Assembly: GCA_964478775.1 (NCBI GenBank)
Contig: CAYZJC010000001.1
Location: forward strand, 62,001 to 126,000
Reading direction: 5' to 3'
DNA length: 64,000 bases
DNA from: PNMQ01 sp964478775
Lineage (GTDB): Bacteria > Pseudomonadota > Alphaproteobacteria > Paracaedibacterales > CAIOTO01
A model generated the notes under the pieces. It searched no databases, was not told the origin of the DNA, and saw only the letters and a program-made list of their open reading frames with translations. Below are positions 35,580 to 44,345 of the stretch, in pieces. A program made the position numbers and the translations under genes. Position 1 is the first letter of the stretch, and each line of letters begins with the position of its first letter.

Positions 35580-36965
35580 TTACCTTATCGTGTTATCAAG
35601 CAAGCAACTATAAAAAAATGAAACATTTTCTAAGATAGATTCTTTGTAGGTATTCAACTGGTTCATTAAAGTTTCTTGATGCTCTGTAAAAACTTCTGGT
35701 TGCTCTAATATATAGTCACACACATCACAATATGCATGATTAATATGATCAGCAATAGACAAGAAAGGTTCTTGCGAAAAAAATTGCATTGCTGTTTCTA
35801 TTCTTCTTTCTCTATTCCTCTCGCGTAAAACAAAACGCATTACTCTATGTGAAGCCGCATAGTTATAAAGACCATTGCCAACTAAAAATTCTCTAAAATC
35901 ACTTTCACTCATTCGAAACTCTTTTGCATCCAACACTCTAAAATCAATCACTCTTAAGATTGGATTAGAATCTGATTGCCATATAAAGCCAAAGTTATCA
36001 GGATTATTTAAGAGATCTTGAAGACGTAAAATGCGCGTTAAAATATCTAAAGTTGCCATTTGCAGTATAAAGTTTTGGCTTAATGAATCATTCAAAAGGA
36101 GTTCAAGTGCATTAAAATCATTTGCTGAGGGTGAGTCATTAATGATACCTAATTTCCCCCACAAGTCTTCTCCATACTTTGCTTCATCCTTTATGATATC
36201 TTTAAACAGTTTAAATAATCCTGTGTGAGCTGCATCAAGTGTAGCTATGTAGACATCTTCAGGACTTCTTTGGAAAAAATGAGATTCGCAGCCAATACCA
36301 GCATATTCCAAAACCCTATAAACCATCAATTCTTCAGGGGAAACAAGTTTTGCTGCGCTACTTTTAGAGGAAAGACGTCCTTCACTATGCGTTTTGACAA
36401 AATACTTAAGTTTTGCTTGTGTTGGTAATGTAACCAATACAGTCTCACCTAATTGTACACCTCCAATTTTAATATCTGTTGTAATGCTAGCTTCAGGAAA
36501 ATGCGTAGAAAAATACGCTATAGCTTTATCATCTAGACGATCTTCATGCACAACTTCCATTGCACTTTTCATACCCGTAACCTTGTCAAAAAAATCAAGA
36601 AAAATTGCTTCTTTGCATTTCCTAAGACGCTCTTTAAGCCTATTGGCTAAAAAACTTATACTGGATTCTTTTTCTGGGCAATCATACGCTAATGTTTGAT
36701 CGGTTAACGAAGACCAATCAACTCCCCACCCCTCAACAACAGAAGGATCAAAACGAATTTCAAAATGTTCTCTTGTTAATATTTGAGCTTGTCGCTGACT
36801 CATAATTTGCCCAGGTGTATATTCCACAACAGCAGCCTCACTTCTACCTTTTACAGGTGTCTTCATATCATCTAACTCACTACTGCAAGCATGCATAACG
36901 AACAAACCACTAATAATATATTGTGCAATAATAAAACGAATTTTAGTCATAATTTGAACTTTCAT
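35580..36965 (-). CDS. Secreted kinase-like protein, uncharacterised
   Basis: 461 residues with an N-terminal signal ('FIIAQYIISGLFVMHACSS', possibly a weak lipobox). No family is certain. The central part has spaced motifs like those of the PI3/4-kinase and HipA-type kinase folds. A beta-strand lysine is in 'KYFVKTHSEG' (Lys191), and a helix glutamate 20 residues on in 'SPEELMVYRVLEYAGIG' (Glu211/212). 'RLQDLLNNPDNFGF' (about 314-327) resembles a D-x-x-N catalytic loop, and 'LRVIDFRV' (Asp341) resembles the metal-binding strand. The C-terminal third is helical. It may be an exported effector kinase; activity is unproven. Confidence 0.6.
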   Translation of the reverse strand: MKVQIMTKIRFIIAQYIISGLFVMHACSSELDDMKTPVKGRSEAAVVEYTPGQIMSQRQAQILTREHFEIRFDPSVVEGWGVDWSSLTDQTLAYDCPEKESSISFLANRLKERLRKCKEAIFLDFFDKVTGMKSAMEVVHEDRLDDKAIAYFSTHFPEASITTDIKIGGVQLGETVLVTLPTQAKLKYFVKTHSEGRLSSKSSAAKLVSPEELMVYRVLEYAGIGCESHFFQRSPEDVYIATLDAAHTGLFKLFKDIIKDEAKYGEDLWGKLGIINDSPSANDFNALELLLNDSLSQNFILQMATLDILTRILRLQDLLNNPDNFGFIWQSDSNPILRVIDFRVLDAKEFRMSESDFREFLVGNGLYNYAASHRVMRFVLRERNRERRIETAMQFFSQEPFLSIADHINHAYCDVCDYILEQPEVFTEHQETLMNQLNTYKESILENVSFFYSCLLDNTIR

Positions 36966-37353
36966 GTTGTATAAATTTTAATTTATTGTTAAGCTTATTT
37001 TTTCATTATCTACGGATATCACAGAATGATTCGCATTTCAAGTAGGGGTGCGCCGTACAGGAATTTCCTGTGAATCAGAAAATATTAAGTTTCAGCCAGT
37101 TTCAAATGATTATCTTTTCAAGCAATCTGCTAAAGACTTTAATGTTTTTGCGGCATGTAGCACTTTTTCAGCAGAAACCACAGATCCATTTTACATAAAA
37201 TTTAATGAAAATAATTTCCTTATTGGGGAAAAATAATTAAAAAATCAATTATCATTTAAGAATAAATTTCATTAGATTGAAAATTAAGCGGTGCGTTAAT
37301 ATCATTTTTTCTATTTGAATAAAAAAATAGAAAGCAGAAAATATAGGAGATTT
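36966..37353. other. 388-base intergenic region
   Basis: Between the divergent kinase-like and MFS genes. It holds a perfect 15-base inverted repeat (37057-37071) and a weak plus-strand frame of 62 codons (37048-37236) that I do not accept as a gene. AT-rich stretches before 37354 presumably hold the MFS promoter. Confidence 0.5.
37057..37071. promoter_or_regulatory. Perfect inverted repeat ACAGGAA-T-TTCCTGT
   Basis: Seven-base arms surround one T. An outer TGATTC (37028-37033) and GAATCA (37072-37077) also pair. It could be an operator for a dimeric regulator or the top of an RNA hairpin. It lies about 285 bases before the MFS start, in non-coding sequence. Confidence 0.35.
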
Positions 37354-38772
37354 ATGATGTCTACACTGACCATTAAAGACCAACAAAAAATGCCGGCGGA
37401 AATAAAAAAATCTGTCGCTATTATTTTGATTGGAAACTTTTTAGAATTTTTTGACTTACTTTTAGCCGTACATATGACACTTGTACTAACGAAAGTATTT
37501 TTACCCCCAGATTCGTCCTTTACCCCCCTCATGTCGACGTTTACATTTTGTTCATCATTTTGTATTCGCCCACTTGCAGCATTCTTTTGGGGCTACATAG
37601 GTGACTCCATTGGCAGAGTCCCTGTTCTCATATCAACAACATTTTTAATGTCTATATCATGTATCCTTATTCCGAATATACCGCCTTATGCGGAATGGGG
37701 CATGGCATCGGCAATTTTATTCTTGTTGATGCGACTTGTTCAAGGGTTTGCCTCTGGCGGAGAATGTATTGCCGCAGACGTCTTTATTTCAGAAACTGTT
37801 GCTAAACCAAAAGTTTACTTTTGCAGCGCGCTTGTTGAAGCAACATGTTCTTTAGGAGGTCTCGTCGCTTGCGGCCTTGGGGTTATTTGTTTGAAATTCT
37901 CCCCTGAAAATGGGTGGAAAATTCCATTTTACATTGGTTCTGGTGTAGCTGTTCTTGGAACAATTGCCAGAAAAACATTAAAAGAAACACCTGAATTTGT
38001 AAAAACCTTACAAAAGAATGCCGAAAGAAGAAAACTACGTGATATTTATAGTACAATATCATTAAAGAATAAAAATGTGCTTTCACTGTTTTGCATGTAT
38101 CTTTTTCCTGCTGTAGCCTTTTACTTCACACTTGCTTTCATACCCAGCATGTTGGAAAGTGAATTTGGTCTTAGTACGGATAGAGTCATGATGCAAACAA
38201 CAGTTGTGCTGATTATTACCATGTGTGCAGAAATCTTTTACGGTTACCTGGGCTTAAAGTTCCACCCCTTTAAAATTTTAAAGACGAAACTTTATACACT
38301 CATGGCACTTCTACCCTTCTTATCTGTTATCTTTGTTGGGTATAGGAATCCGATTACATTGTTCTTCGTACAGTCAGCAGTGAGCTTTTTGGGACAAGGG
38401 TTAACACCAGCTACCCCAATTATCAACAGAAGCTTTCCAATTGCAAGCCGATATACTTATCTTCTTGTCATCTGGGCGGTATCACACTCAATGTTATACC
38501 TCCTTACAGGTTATGTATGTGAAGCAATCACAAACTTCCACATTCTCTCACTGATGTTATTTATATGTGCAGGCATTTCACTAACAGGGTCAATTATGTT
38601 TAACCCAGATCAAAAGTCTGTCTTAGACCCTAATGAAGAAGTAGAAGGAAATGATGGTCAAAAAAAAAATCAAGGATCAGCCAAATATAAATCACGCAAT
38701 CAAGATTTAGATTTTTATGAAAAAGACAAGAAGATACTTATCAAAAGTTGGTTAAAAAAAAACCTAACATAG
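37354..38772 (+). CDS. MFS transporter, metabolite:H+ symporter type (ProP-like)
   Basis: A 12-helix transporter. The first helix 'IILIGNFLEFFDLLLAVHM', the loop 'GYIGDSIGRVPVLI' and 'RLVQGFASGGECIAADVFISE' place it in the MHS group with ProP and ShiA. AGGAG at 37345-37349 sets the start at the ATG at 37354 or the adjacent one at 37357. The C-terminal 45 residues are a charged cytoplasmic tail ('KKNQGSAKYKSRNQDLDF'). Many of these in Rickettsia-like bacteria import osmolytes or organic acids from the host. A strong terminator follows. Confidence 0.88.
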   Translation: MMSTLTIKDQQKMPAEIKKSVAIILIGNFLEFFDLLLAVHMTLVLTKVFLPPDSSFTPLMSTFTFCSSFCIRPLAAFFWGYIGDSIGRVPVLISTTFLMSISCILIPNIPPYAEWGMASAILFLLMRLVQGFASGGECIAADVFISETVAKPKVYFCSALVEATCSLGGLVACGLGVICLKFSPENGWKIPFYIGSGVAVLGTIARKTLKETPEFVKTLQKNAERRKLRDIYSTISLKNKNVLSLFCMYLFPAVAFYFTLAFIPSMLESEFGLSTDRVMMQTTVVLIITMCAEIFYGYLGLKFHPFKILKTKLYTLMALLPFLSVIFVGYRNPITLFFVQSAVSFLGQGLTPATPIINRSFPIASRYTYLLVIWAVSHSMLYLLTGYVCEAITNFHILSLMLFICAGISLTGSIMFNPDQKSVLDPNEEVEGNDGQKKNQGSAKYKSRNQDLDFYEKDKKILIKSWLKKNLT

Positions 38773-38796
38773 ATTAACACGTTGTAGTCGAAACGG

Positions 38797-38826
38797 AAAA
38801 ACCTTTCTTTGATAAGAAAGGTTTTT
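38797..38826. terminator. Bidirectional rho-independent terminator
   Basis: 13-bp arms AAAAACCTTTCTT and AAGAAAGGTTTTT enclose a TGAT loop. It separates the convergent MFS and MlaC-like genes and has T tracts in both orientations. Confidence 0.9.
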
Positions 38827-38845
38827 TCACTATCATAAAAAGCAA

Positions 38846-39472
38846 TTATTCTTTCCTATAAATATTCTTCACTTTTTCTAGCGCTGCTTTAAAGCTGTGA
38901 ATATCTTCAGAAGACATTTGAAATGCACTACTGACCTGGTCTTGCTCAGTCTTAAAGATAGCAATACCGCCTTCAATTGTAAGCTCTGTCACTTTTTGTG
39001 ATTTAGCATCTAAAGTCCATTTTAATTTCCAGTCAACATCATCGACCTTTGCAATTGTTTCAACTTCAATATAAATTCTCTTTTTAATAGGTTGCAAATT
39101 ATTTAAATTCACAAACTCTGTTTTTTTAAATTTATTTAAGTATTCCGCATTAGAATATTTTGCAATCACAATTTTTTTAAAATCGTCCTTGAACTCTGTC
39201 TTGAATACTTTATACGCTTGCAAATATTCTCTCTTCTTACGAATTTTGATACGTGCCTTTGTGAAAACACGGTCCATGATTTTATCCCAATCAAGATAAG
39301 TTTCTAAAATACTTGAAAAATCAGGGGCATCAGACCTTGCTTCCTCTTGCATTTTTGTAACGAGCTCAATCACGACAGCTACAGCTTTGTCTTCTGCAGC
39401 ATAGAGCTGCGTTACTAACAATGAAAAAAGAACAGCACTAAAAACACATATTGTTTTAAACCATTTAAACAT
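38846..39472 (-). CDS. MlaC-like phospholipid-binding protein
   Basis: A probable periplasmic component of the Mla/Ttg2 outer-membrane lipid transport system. The start at 39472 yields a signal peptide ('TICVFSAVLFSLLVTQLYA'). 'FSSILETYLDWDKIMDRV' occupies the early helix region. The C-terminal strand pair 'WKLKWTLDAKSQ' and 'VTELTIEGGIAIFKTEQDQVSSAF' matches the MlaC pattern of a Trp/Asp turn and an Arg/Gln-rich last helix. Similarity is modest, and no mlaADEF genes adjoin. An in-frame start 90 bases upstream would hide the signal. Confidence 0.62.
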   Translation of the reverse strand: MFKWFKTICVFSAVLFSLLVTQLYAAEDKAVAVVIELVTKMQEEARSDAPDFSSILETYLDWDKIMDRVFTKARIKIRKKREYLQAYKVFKTEFKDDFKKIVIAKYSNAEYLNKFKKTEFVNLNNLQPIKKRIYIEVETIAKVDDVDWKLKWTLDAKSQKVTELTIEGGIAIFKTEQDQVSSAFQMSSEDIHSFKAALEKVKNIYRKE

Positions 39473-39574
39473 ATTTGAATCCTTCACTTGTTTATCATCC
39501 TGATATTGATATATTACAAAATAACACATTAACAAGCTCTTAATATTATTTTTATTATTCAAATAATAATTTAT

Positions 39575-40753
39575 CTAAAGATTAAAATCACCAAAGAAAT
39601 CTTTCACCTTTGAAAAGAACCCTTGTGATTGCGGGCTATTATTTGCTTCTACAGCTTCAAGTTGAAACTCTTCTAGCAGTTCTTTTTGGCGTTTACTTAA
39701 GTTGACTGGCACTTCAACTGAGACTTCAACTAACATATCTCCCCTAAAGGCTGAACGCACACCAGGCATGCCTTTTTGACGTACACGGTGCTGATAGCCA
39801 TGTTGAGTTCCAGCCGGAATCTTCATTGAAATACGTTCCCCATCAATAGCAGGTACTTCAATTTCTGCACCCAAGGCAGCTTGTGTCATAGGGATTGTCA
39901 CCTTACAGTGAATGTTGGAACCATTACGTTTAAAGACAGCATGATTTTTCAAACTAATGAACACATACAAGTCACCACTTGGGGCCCCTCGAACACCGGC
40001 TTCACCCTCACCTGGCACACGTATCTTCATGCCCTCATCGACGCCAGCAGGGATCTTGACTTCAAGATTCTTTTCTTTACGTGCTCTGCCTTGACCTTGA
40101 CATGACTTACATGGGTCACTAATGACTTGACCTGCGCCACCACAAGTTTGACAGGTCCTCTCAACACTAAAGAAGGCTTGTTGTGCACGCACTTGACCGC
40201 GCCCATTACATGTCTTACAAACCACTGGCTTAACCCCATTGGCACCACCAAACCCATTACAAGGGTCACACTTCACTAAAGTTGTAAAACGTAAACGTGA
40301 CGTCTTACCCGCATAAGCTTCTTCTAAACTAAGCTCTAAGTTATAACGAATATCGCTTCCCTGGTTGTATGCATGGGCAAAGTGGCCATCATCATGAAAA
40401 CCACTATTCCCTCCACCAGCAGCTTGACGCATCATCTGCTCAAATAAATCATTTAGATTTGAAAAGCCATGCGAATGAAAACCACCACCAGCACCACCTT
40501 GACCAGCACCACCTTGACCAGCACCACCATTCGTAAATGCACTATGGCCATAACGGTCATATGCTGCACGTTTTTGCTCATCCTTTAACACATCATACGC
40601 TTCATTAATTTTCTTAAATTTTTCTTCTGCAGCTTTATCTCCCTTGTTTTTATCAGGGTGAAACTGCATTGCAAGTTTGCGGTATGATTTTTTCATATCA
40701 TCTTGTGACGCGTTCTTTGCAACACCTAAAATTTGATAGTAATCTTGAGACAT
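39575..40753 (-). CDS. dnaJ: Chaperone DnaJ
   Basis: A co-chaperone that stimulates DnaK. The J domain has 'HPDKNKGD'. A Gly-rich region includes repeated GGAGQ units (about residues 75-90). Four zinc motifs follow ('CDPCNGFG', 'CKTCNGRG', 'CQTCGGAG', 'CKSCQGQG'), then the two substrate-binding beta domains. The start at 40753 (MSQDYYQILGV) was chosen over an upstream one 60 bases away, which lacks support. It lies 97 bases downstream of dnaK on the same strand. Confidence 0.96.
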   Translation of the reverse strand: MSQDYYQILGVAKNASQDDMKKSYRKLAMQFHPDKNKGDKAAEEKFKKINEAYDVLKDEQKRAAYDRYGHSAFTNGGAGQGGAGQGGAGGGFHSHGFSNLNDLFEQMMRQAAGGGNSGFHDDGHFAHAYNQGSDIRYNLELSLEEAYAGKTSRLRFTTLVKCDPCNGFGGANGVKPVVCKTCNGRGQVRAQQAFFSVERTCQTCGGAGQVISDPCKSCQGQGRARKEKNLEVKIPAGVDEGMKIRVPGEGEAGVRGAPSGDLYVFISLKNHAVFKRNGSNIHCKVTIPMTQAALGAEIEVPAIDGERISMKIPAGTQHGYQHRVRQKGMPGVRSAFRGDMLVEVSVEVPVNLSKRQKELLEEFQLEAVEANNSPQSQGFFSKVKDFFGDFNL

Positions 40754-40850
40754 GATAGTTTTCCAAACATTGATTTTAATTACAGTTAAAGTACAAACTA
40801 AGCCCGCACGCAAAAAAGCGCCGGGCTCGTCTTATGAAATAGATTAATGA

Positions 40851-42596
40851 TTAACCGTGTTTGCGTCCAGCATCATTTAAATCTGTCGCGTCTGTTACAT
40901 CAATAACATCATCATCACCTTGAGCAGAGGATGAATCAGCCCCTTGTGCCTCAGCAGCAGCTTTATACATCGCCTCACCCATTTTCATAGAAGACATTGT
41001 CAATGTTTGTGTCTTTTCTTTAATGGTTTCAGCACTTGCATTTTCTTGCGCAAGGACTTCTTTCAATGCCGCAATATCTTTTTCAATAGTCTCTTTATCT
41101 TCAGCAGAAATCTTAGCCGCATTTTCTGTTAGCGCTTTTTCAGTTGAGTGCACCATTGCATCAGCATGGTTTCTAGCTTCAATCGCATCACGGCGGGCTT
41201 TGTCTGCTTCTGCGTTCGCTTCAGCATCCTTAACCATGTCTTTAATTTCATCTTCAGATAAACCACCAGACGCTTGAATGCGAATTTGTTGTTCTTTACC
41301 TGTCGCTTTATCTTTTGCAGACACTTGTACGATACCGTTCGCGTCTATATCAAATGTCACTTCAATTTGTGGAGTACCACGTGGCGCAGGCGGAATGTCG
41401 CTTAAATCAAACTGACCAAGCAATTTGTTTTGTGCTGCCATTTCACGTTCACCTTGGAACACGCGAATGTTTACTGATGGTTGGTTGTCTTCAGCTGTTG
41501 AAAACACTTGGCTTTTCTTTGTTGGGATAGTTGTGTTTCTGTCAATCAAACGTGTGAACAAACCACCCAAGGTTTCAATGCCCAAAGAAAGTGGGGACAC
41601 ATCTAACAACAACACATCCTTCACGTCACCCTTCAAAACAGCCCCTTGAATTGCCGCGCCAATAGCCACAACTTCATCAGGGTTAACACCGCGGTGTGGT
41701 TCACGGCCGAAAAATTCTTTTACTGTATCAATGATTTTTGGCATACGTGTCATACCACCAACCATAATCACTTCTTTAATGTCGCTTGCTTTCAAACCAG
41801 CATCTTTCAATGCAGAACGGCAAGGTTCAATGGTACGTTGAACCAAATCATCCACCAAGGCTTCGTACTTTGCACGTGTTAATTTTACATTTAAGTGCTT
41901 TGGTCCAGATGCATCAGCGGTAATAAATGGCAGGTTAATGTCTGTTTGCATTGAGGTTGATAATTCAATTTTAGCTTTTTCAGAAGCTTCTTTGAGACGT
42001 TGCAAGGCTAATTGGTCACTGCGCAAATCAATTCCTTGCTCTTTTTTAAATTCATCAGCAACGAAGTCAATAATGCGTGCGTCAAAGTCTTCACCACCAN
42101 NNNNNNNNNNNNNNNNNNNNNNNNNNNNNNNNNNNNNNNNNNNNNNNNNNNNNNNNNNNNNNNNNNNNGGAACAGTAATCACAGCCTCTGTTACTTTCTC
42201 ACCCAAGAAGTTTTCCGCTGTCTCTTTCATTTTTTGCAAGATGAAAGCACTCACTTGACTTGGGCTATAGTTTTCACCACGTGACTCTACCCATGCATCA
42301 CCTTTGTCAGATTCAACAATTTTATAGGGCACTAATTTCATATCTTTTTGTGTCATTGGGTCCTTAAAAGAACGACCAATCAAACGCTTAATTGCATAGA
42401 GTGTATTTGCAGGGTTTGTGACACTTTGACGCTTTGCAGATTGCCCAACCAATCTTTCACCGTTTTCAGAAAAAGCAACCATGGATGGAGTCGTGCGCGC
42501 ACCTTCTGCATTCTCAATCACACGGTTATTTTTACCTTCAATAATCGCCACACATGAGTTTGTCGTACCAAGATCAATACCAATTACTTTTCCCAT
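40851..42596 (-). CDS. dnaK: Chaperone DnaK (contains assembly gap)
   Basis: The Hsp70 chaperone. 'IGIDLGTTNSCVAI' (phosphate 1), 'AVITV', 'GGEDFDARI', 'MVGGMTRMPKI' and 'LLLDVSPLSLGIETLGGL' (interdomain linker) are present, and the C-terminal lid ends in an acidic tail. AAGGAG sits seven bases before the ATG. A 69-N run replaces the part from PAYF through the second phosphate motif. The family has about 80 residues there and only 23 fit, so the gap is under-sized by roughly 170 bases. Confidence 0.96.
   Translation of the reverse strand: MGKVIGIDLGTTNSCVAIIEGKNNRVIENAEGARTTPSMVAFSENGERLVGQSAKRQSVTNPANTLYAIKRLIGRSFKDPMTQKDMKLVPYKIVESDKGDAWVESRGENYSPSQVSAFILQKMKETAENFLGEKVTEAVITVXXXXXXXXXXXXXXXXXXXXXXXXGGEDFDARIIDFVADEFKKEQGIDLRSDQLALQRLKEASEKAKIELSTSMQTDINLPFITADASGPKHLNVKLTRAKYEALVDDLVQRTIEPCRSALKDAGLKASDIKEVIMVGGMTRMPKIIDTVKEFFGREPHRGVNPDEVVAIGAAIQGAVLKGDVKDVLLLDVSPLSLGIETLGGLFTRLIDRNTTIPTKKSQVFSTAEDNQPSVNIRVFQGEREMAAQNKLLGQFDLSDIPPAPRGTPQIEVTFDIDANGIVQVSAKDKATGKEQQIRIQASGGLSEDEIKDMVKDAEANAEADKARRDAIEARNHADAMVHSTEKALTENAAKISAEDKETIEKDIAALKEVLAQENASAETIKEKTQTLTMSSMKMGEAMYKAAAEAQGADSSSAQGDDDVIDVTDATDLNDAGRKHG
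42100..42168. other. Assembly gap (69 N) in dnaK
   Basis: The run hides part of the DnaK ATPase domain. Family length predicts about 240 bases between the flanking motifs. Confidence 0.95.
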
Positions 42597-42954
42597 AATA
42601 ATCTCCTTAGATTTTTAAAATCATCTTTTGTTTTTAGCAGCATAAGCTACCGACTGCTAACAATATATCGTGTTTTTGTAATTTGTGCAACAATTTTCCA
42701 AAATAACATGTCCTTTATCATGCACATATGTCAACGTTTCCACCACCTATCATTGACTCACTTCATCTTTTGATCGCCTAACAATATTTCAGCAAAACCT
42801 TATTTTATTAACATCATAAGTTAGAGTAATCATATTTAGCATGATTTTTTCCAATGTTAAAACACACCTTAAAAAAAGTAGTTTGATCCCATGTAAGCCT
42901 ATGATAACATGTAACAAATACAAATCAGTGAAATCTACGAACAAGAGTTGAGAT
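42597..42954. promoter_or_regulatory. 358-base divergent promoter region, dnaK and yfgM-like
   Basis: AT-rich spacer between dnaK (minus) and the TPR gene (plus). A minus-strand TTGACA lies at 42729-42734 but no good -10 follows at 16-18 bases. No CIRCE element and no clear sigma-32 sites were found. Nothing else is recognisable. Confidence 0.35.
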
Positions 42955-43683
42955 ATGGCCGAATCCTTTGATGAATTTATGGATGATGTTGAAAAAGACA
43001 TCCGCCAAGAACAATATGAAAAGCTATGGAAGAAATATGGCAAATTTATTATGTGGGGTGTCGGTGGTGTTATCGCTATTGCTGTTACGTTTAAATTCTA
43101 CAATGACAATAGACTTGAAAACCTACGTCTAACTTCTGAAAAATATTCAAAAGCCCTTTCCTATGTGGAATCAGGCTCTCACCAAAAAGCGGCTGAAATC
43201 TTCCAATCTATTACATCAGGTGACTCTAAAACCTATGCGGCATTGTCTCGCATTATGGAAGCACAACAACTATCAAGAAAAGGTGGAATCGAATTTAAGC
43301 AAGCACAAGAAAAGCTAAAATTGATTTACACTGACAAGTCATACGACATTATTTTTCGGGATTTTGCAAAACTCACTTATGTCAAAAATGAGATGGATTT
43401 AATTAACGTTGAAACATTGGAAAGCCCACTCACCCCAGAACAGCAAACAAGATTAGCTGAAGTTTCAAAACTTCTTTCTGAGATTTCAACAGATGAATCT
43501 CCATGGAAAATGTCTGCGATGGATATTCATGGACTCGTCATGATTTTGACTAAAGACTATCCCAAGGCATCAGAAATTTTTATCTCACTTGCGCAAATGG
43601 AAGAGGTTCCACAAAGCCTTAGATTTCGAGCCAATATGATGACGCAATATATTGTAAAGCAGATGAATGAAAAACAATCATAA
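42955..43683 (+). CDS. YfgM-like TPR membrane protein
   Basis: An inner-membrane protein with a large periplasmic TPR domain, related to the SecYEG/BamB-associated YfgM. The opening 'DEFMDDVEKDIRQEQYEKLWKKYGKF', read in parts, and a single helix 'IMWGVGGVIAIAVTFKFY' are the alphaproteobacterial form. TPR-like repeats follow ('GSHQKAAEIFQSI', 'DYPKASEIFISL'). Length is 242. In many relatives bamB and der follow; here a terminator ends the unit, so this is a single gene. Confidence 0.82.
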   Translation: MAESFDEFMDDVEKDIRQEQYEKLWKKYGKFIMWGVGGVIAIAVTFKFYNDNRLENLRLTSEKYSKALSYVESGSHQKAAEIFQSITSGDSKTYAALSRIMEAQQLSRKGGIEFKQAQEKLKLIYTDKSYDIIFRDFAKLTYVKNEMDLINVETLESPLTPEQQTRLAEVSKLLSEISTDESPWKMSAMDIHGLVMILTKDYPKASEIFISLAQMEEVPQSLRFRANMMTQYIVKQMNEKQS

Positions 43684-43696
43684 TCTTTAAAGTAAG

Positions 43697-43728
43697 AAAG
43701 GGGCTGCCTTCGTGACAGCCCCTTTTTT
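43697..43728 (+). terminator. Rho-independent terminator
   Basis: GC-rich arms GGGGCTG and CAGCCCC with AAA/TTT extensions enclose a nine-base loop and are followed by six T. It ends the YfgM-like gene and can also serve the convergent pabA. Confidence 0.9.
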
Positions 43729-43755
43729 GACATGAAAAAATCCCCTTAACTTTTC

Positions 43756-44331
43756 TTAAGTCAGCGATGATAGGAAGTTCTCAAGCAATTTATGGCCATG
43801 ATCAGTCCCAACAGATTCAGGGTGAAACTGAACCCCATATGTTTTATGTTCTTGGTGACTTAAAGCCATAATCATACGGCTATTTTCTAGTGTTGCGGTA
43901 ACTTTCAAACAACTTGGCAGTGTATCTGGGTCAATCACTAAAGAATGATAGCGCATCACTTCAAAACGGTTTGGCAGACCTTTGAACATGATATCTGAAT
44001 TATCCACATTAATTTGTGACCTTTTACCATGCATAGGGTAATCAGCACGAACAACCTTTGCTCCAAAAACCTCACCAATACACTGATGCCCTAAACACAC
44101 CCCAAAAATAGGAATTTTCCCTGACAAATAACGAATGACATCGTTACAAATACCAGCTTCAGTGGGTGAACAAGGGCCCGGTGACAGCACAATACCTCTA
44201 GGGCTTAATGCTTCAATTTCTTCAATCGTGATTTCATCGTTTCTCACAATATTAATTTCTTGGCCTAATTCAACCATGTAACGTGTCAAGTTGTAGACAA
44301 AAGAGTCATAGTTATCAATAAATAAAATCAT
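43756..44331 (-). CDS. pabA: Aminodeoxychorismate/anthranilate synthase glutaminase
   Basis: A class I glutamine amidotransferase giving ammonia to a chorismate enzyme. The triad is in 'GVCLGHQCIGE' (nucleophile Cys) and 'YGVQFHPES' (His, Glu); 'LSPGPCSP' forms the oxyanion loop. 191 residues. PabA and TrpG are alike in sequence. I prefer PabA because the only partner in the window is PabB-like and no trp genes are seen. It lies 14 bases from gapA on the minus strand. Confidence 0.85.
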   Translation of the reverse strand: MILFIDNYDSFVYNLTRYMVELGQEINIVRNDEITIEEIEALSPRGIVLSPGPCSPTEAGICNDVIRYLSGKIPIFGVCLGHQCIGEVFGAKVVRADYPMHGKRSQINVDNSDIMFKGLPNRFEVMRYHSLVIDPDTLPSCLKVTATLENSRMIMALSHQEHKTYGVQFHPESVGTDHGHKLLENFLSSLT

Positions 44332-44345
44332 AATACAACCCTTAT

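Noticed and set aside
37048..37236. 62-codon plus-strand frame in the spacer before the MFS gene
   Set aside because: No ribosome site, no recognisable family, and it runs through the palindrome at 37057-37071.
42597..42954. CIRCE or sigma-32 promoter for dnaK
   Set aside because: No TTAGCACTC-N9-GAGTGCTAA and no paired CTTGAA/CCCCAT-type boxes at correct spacing were seen.
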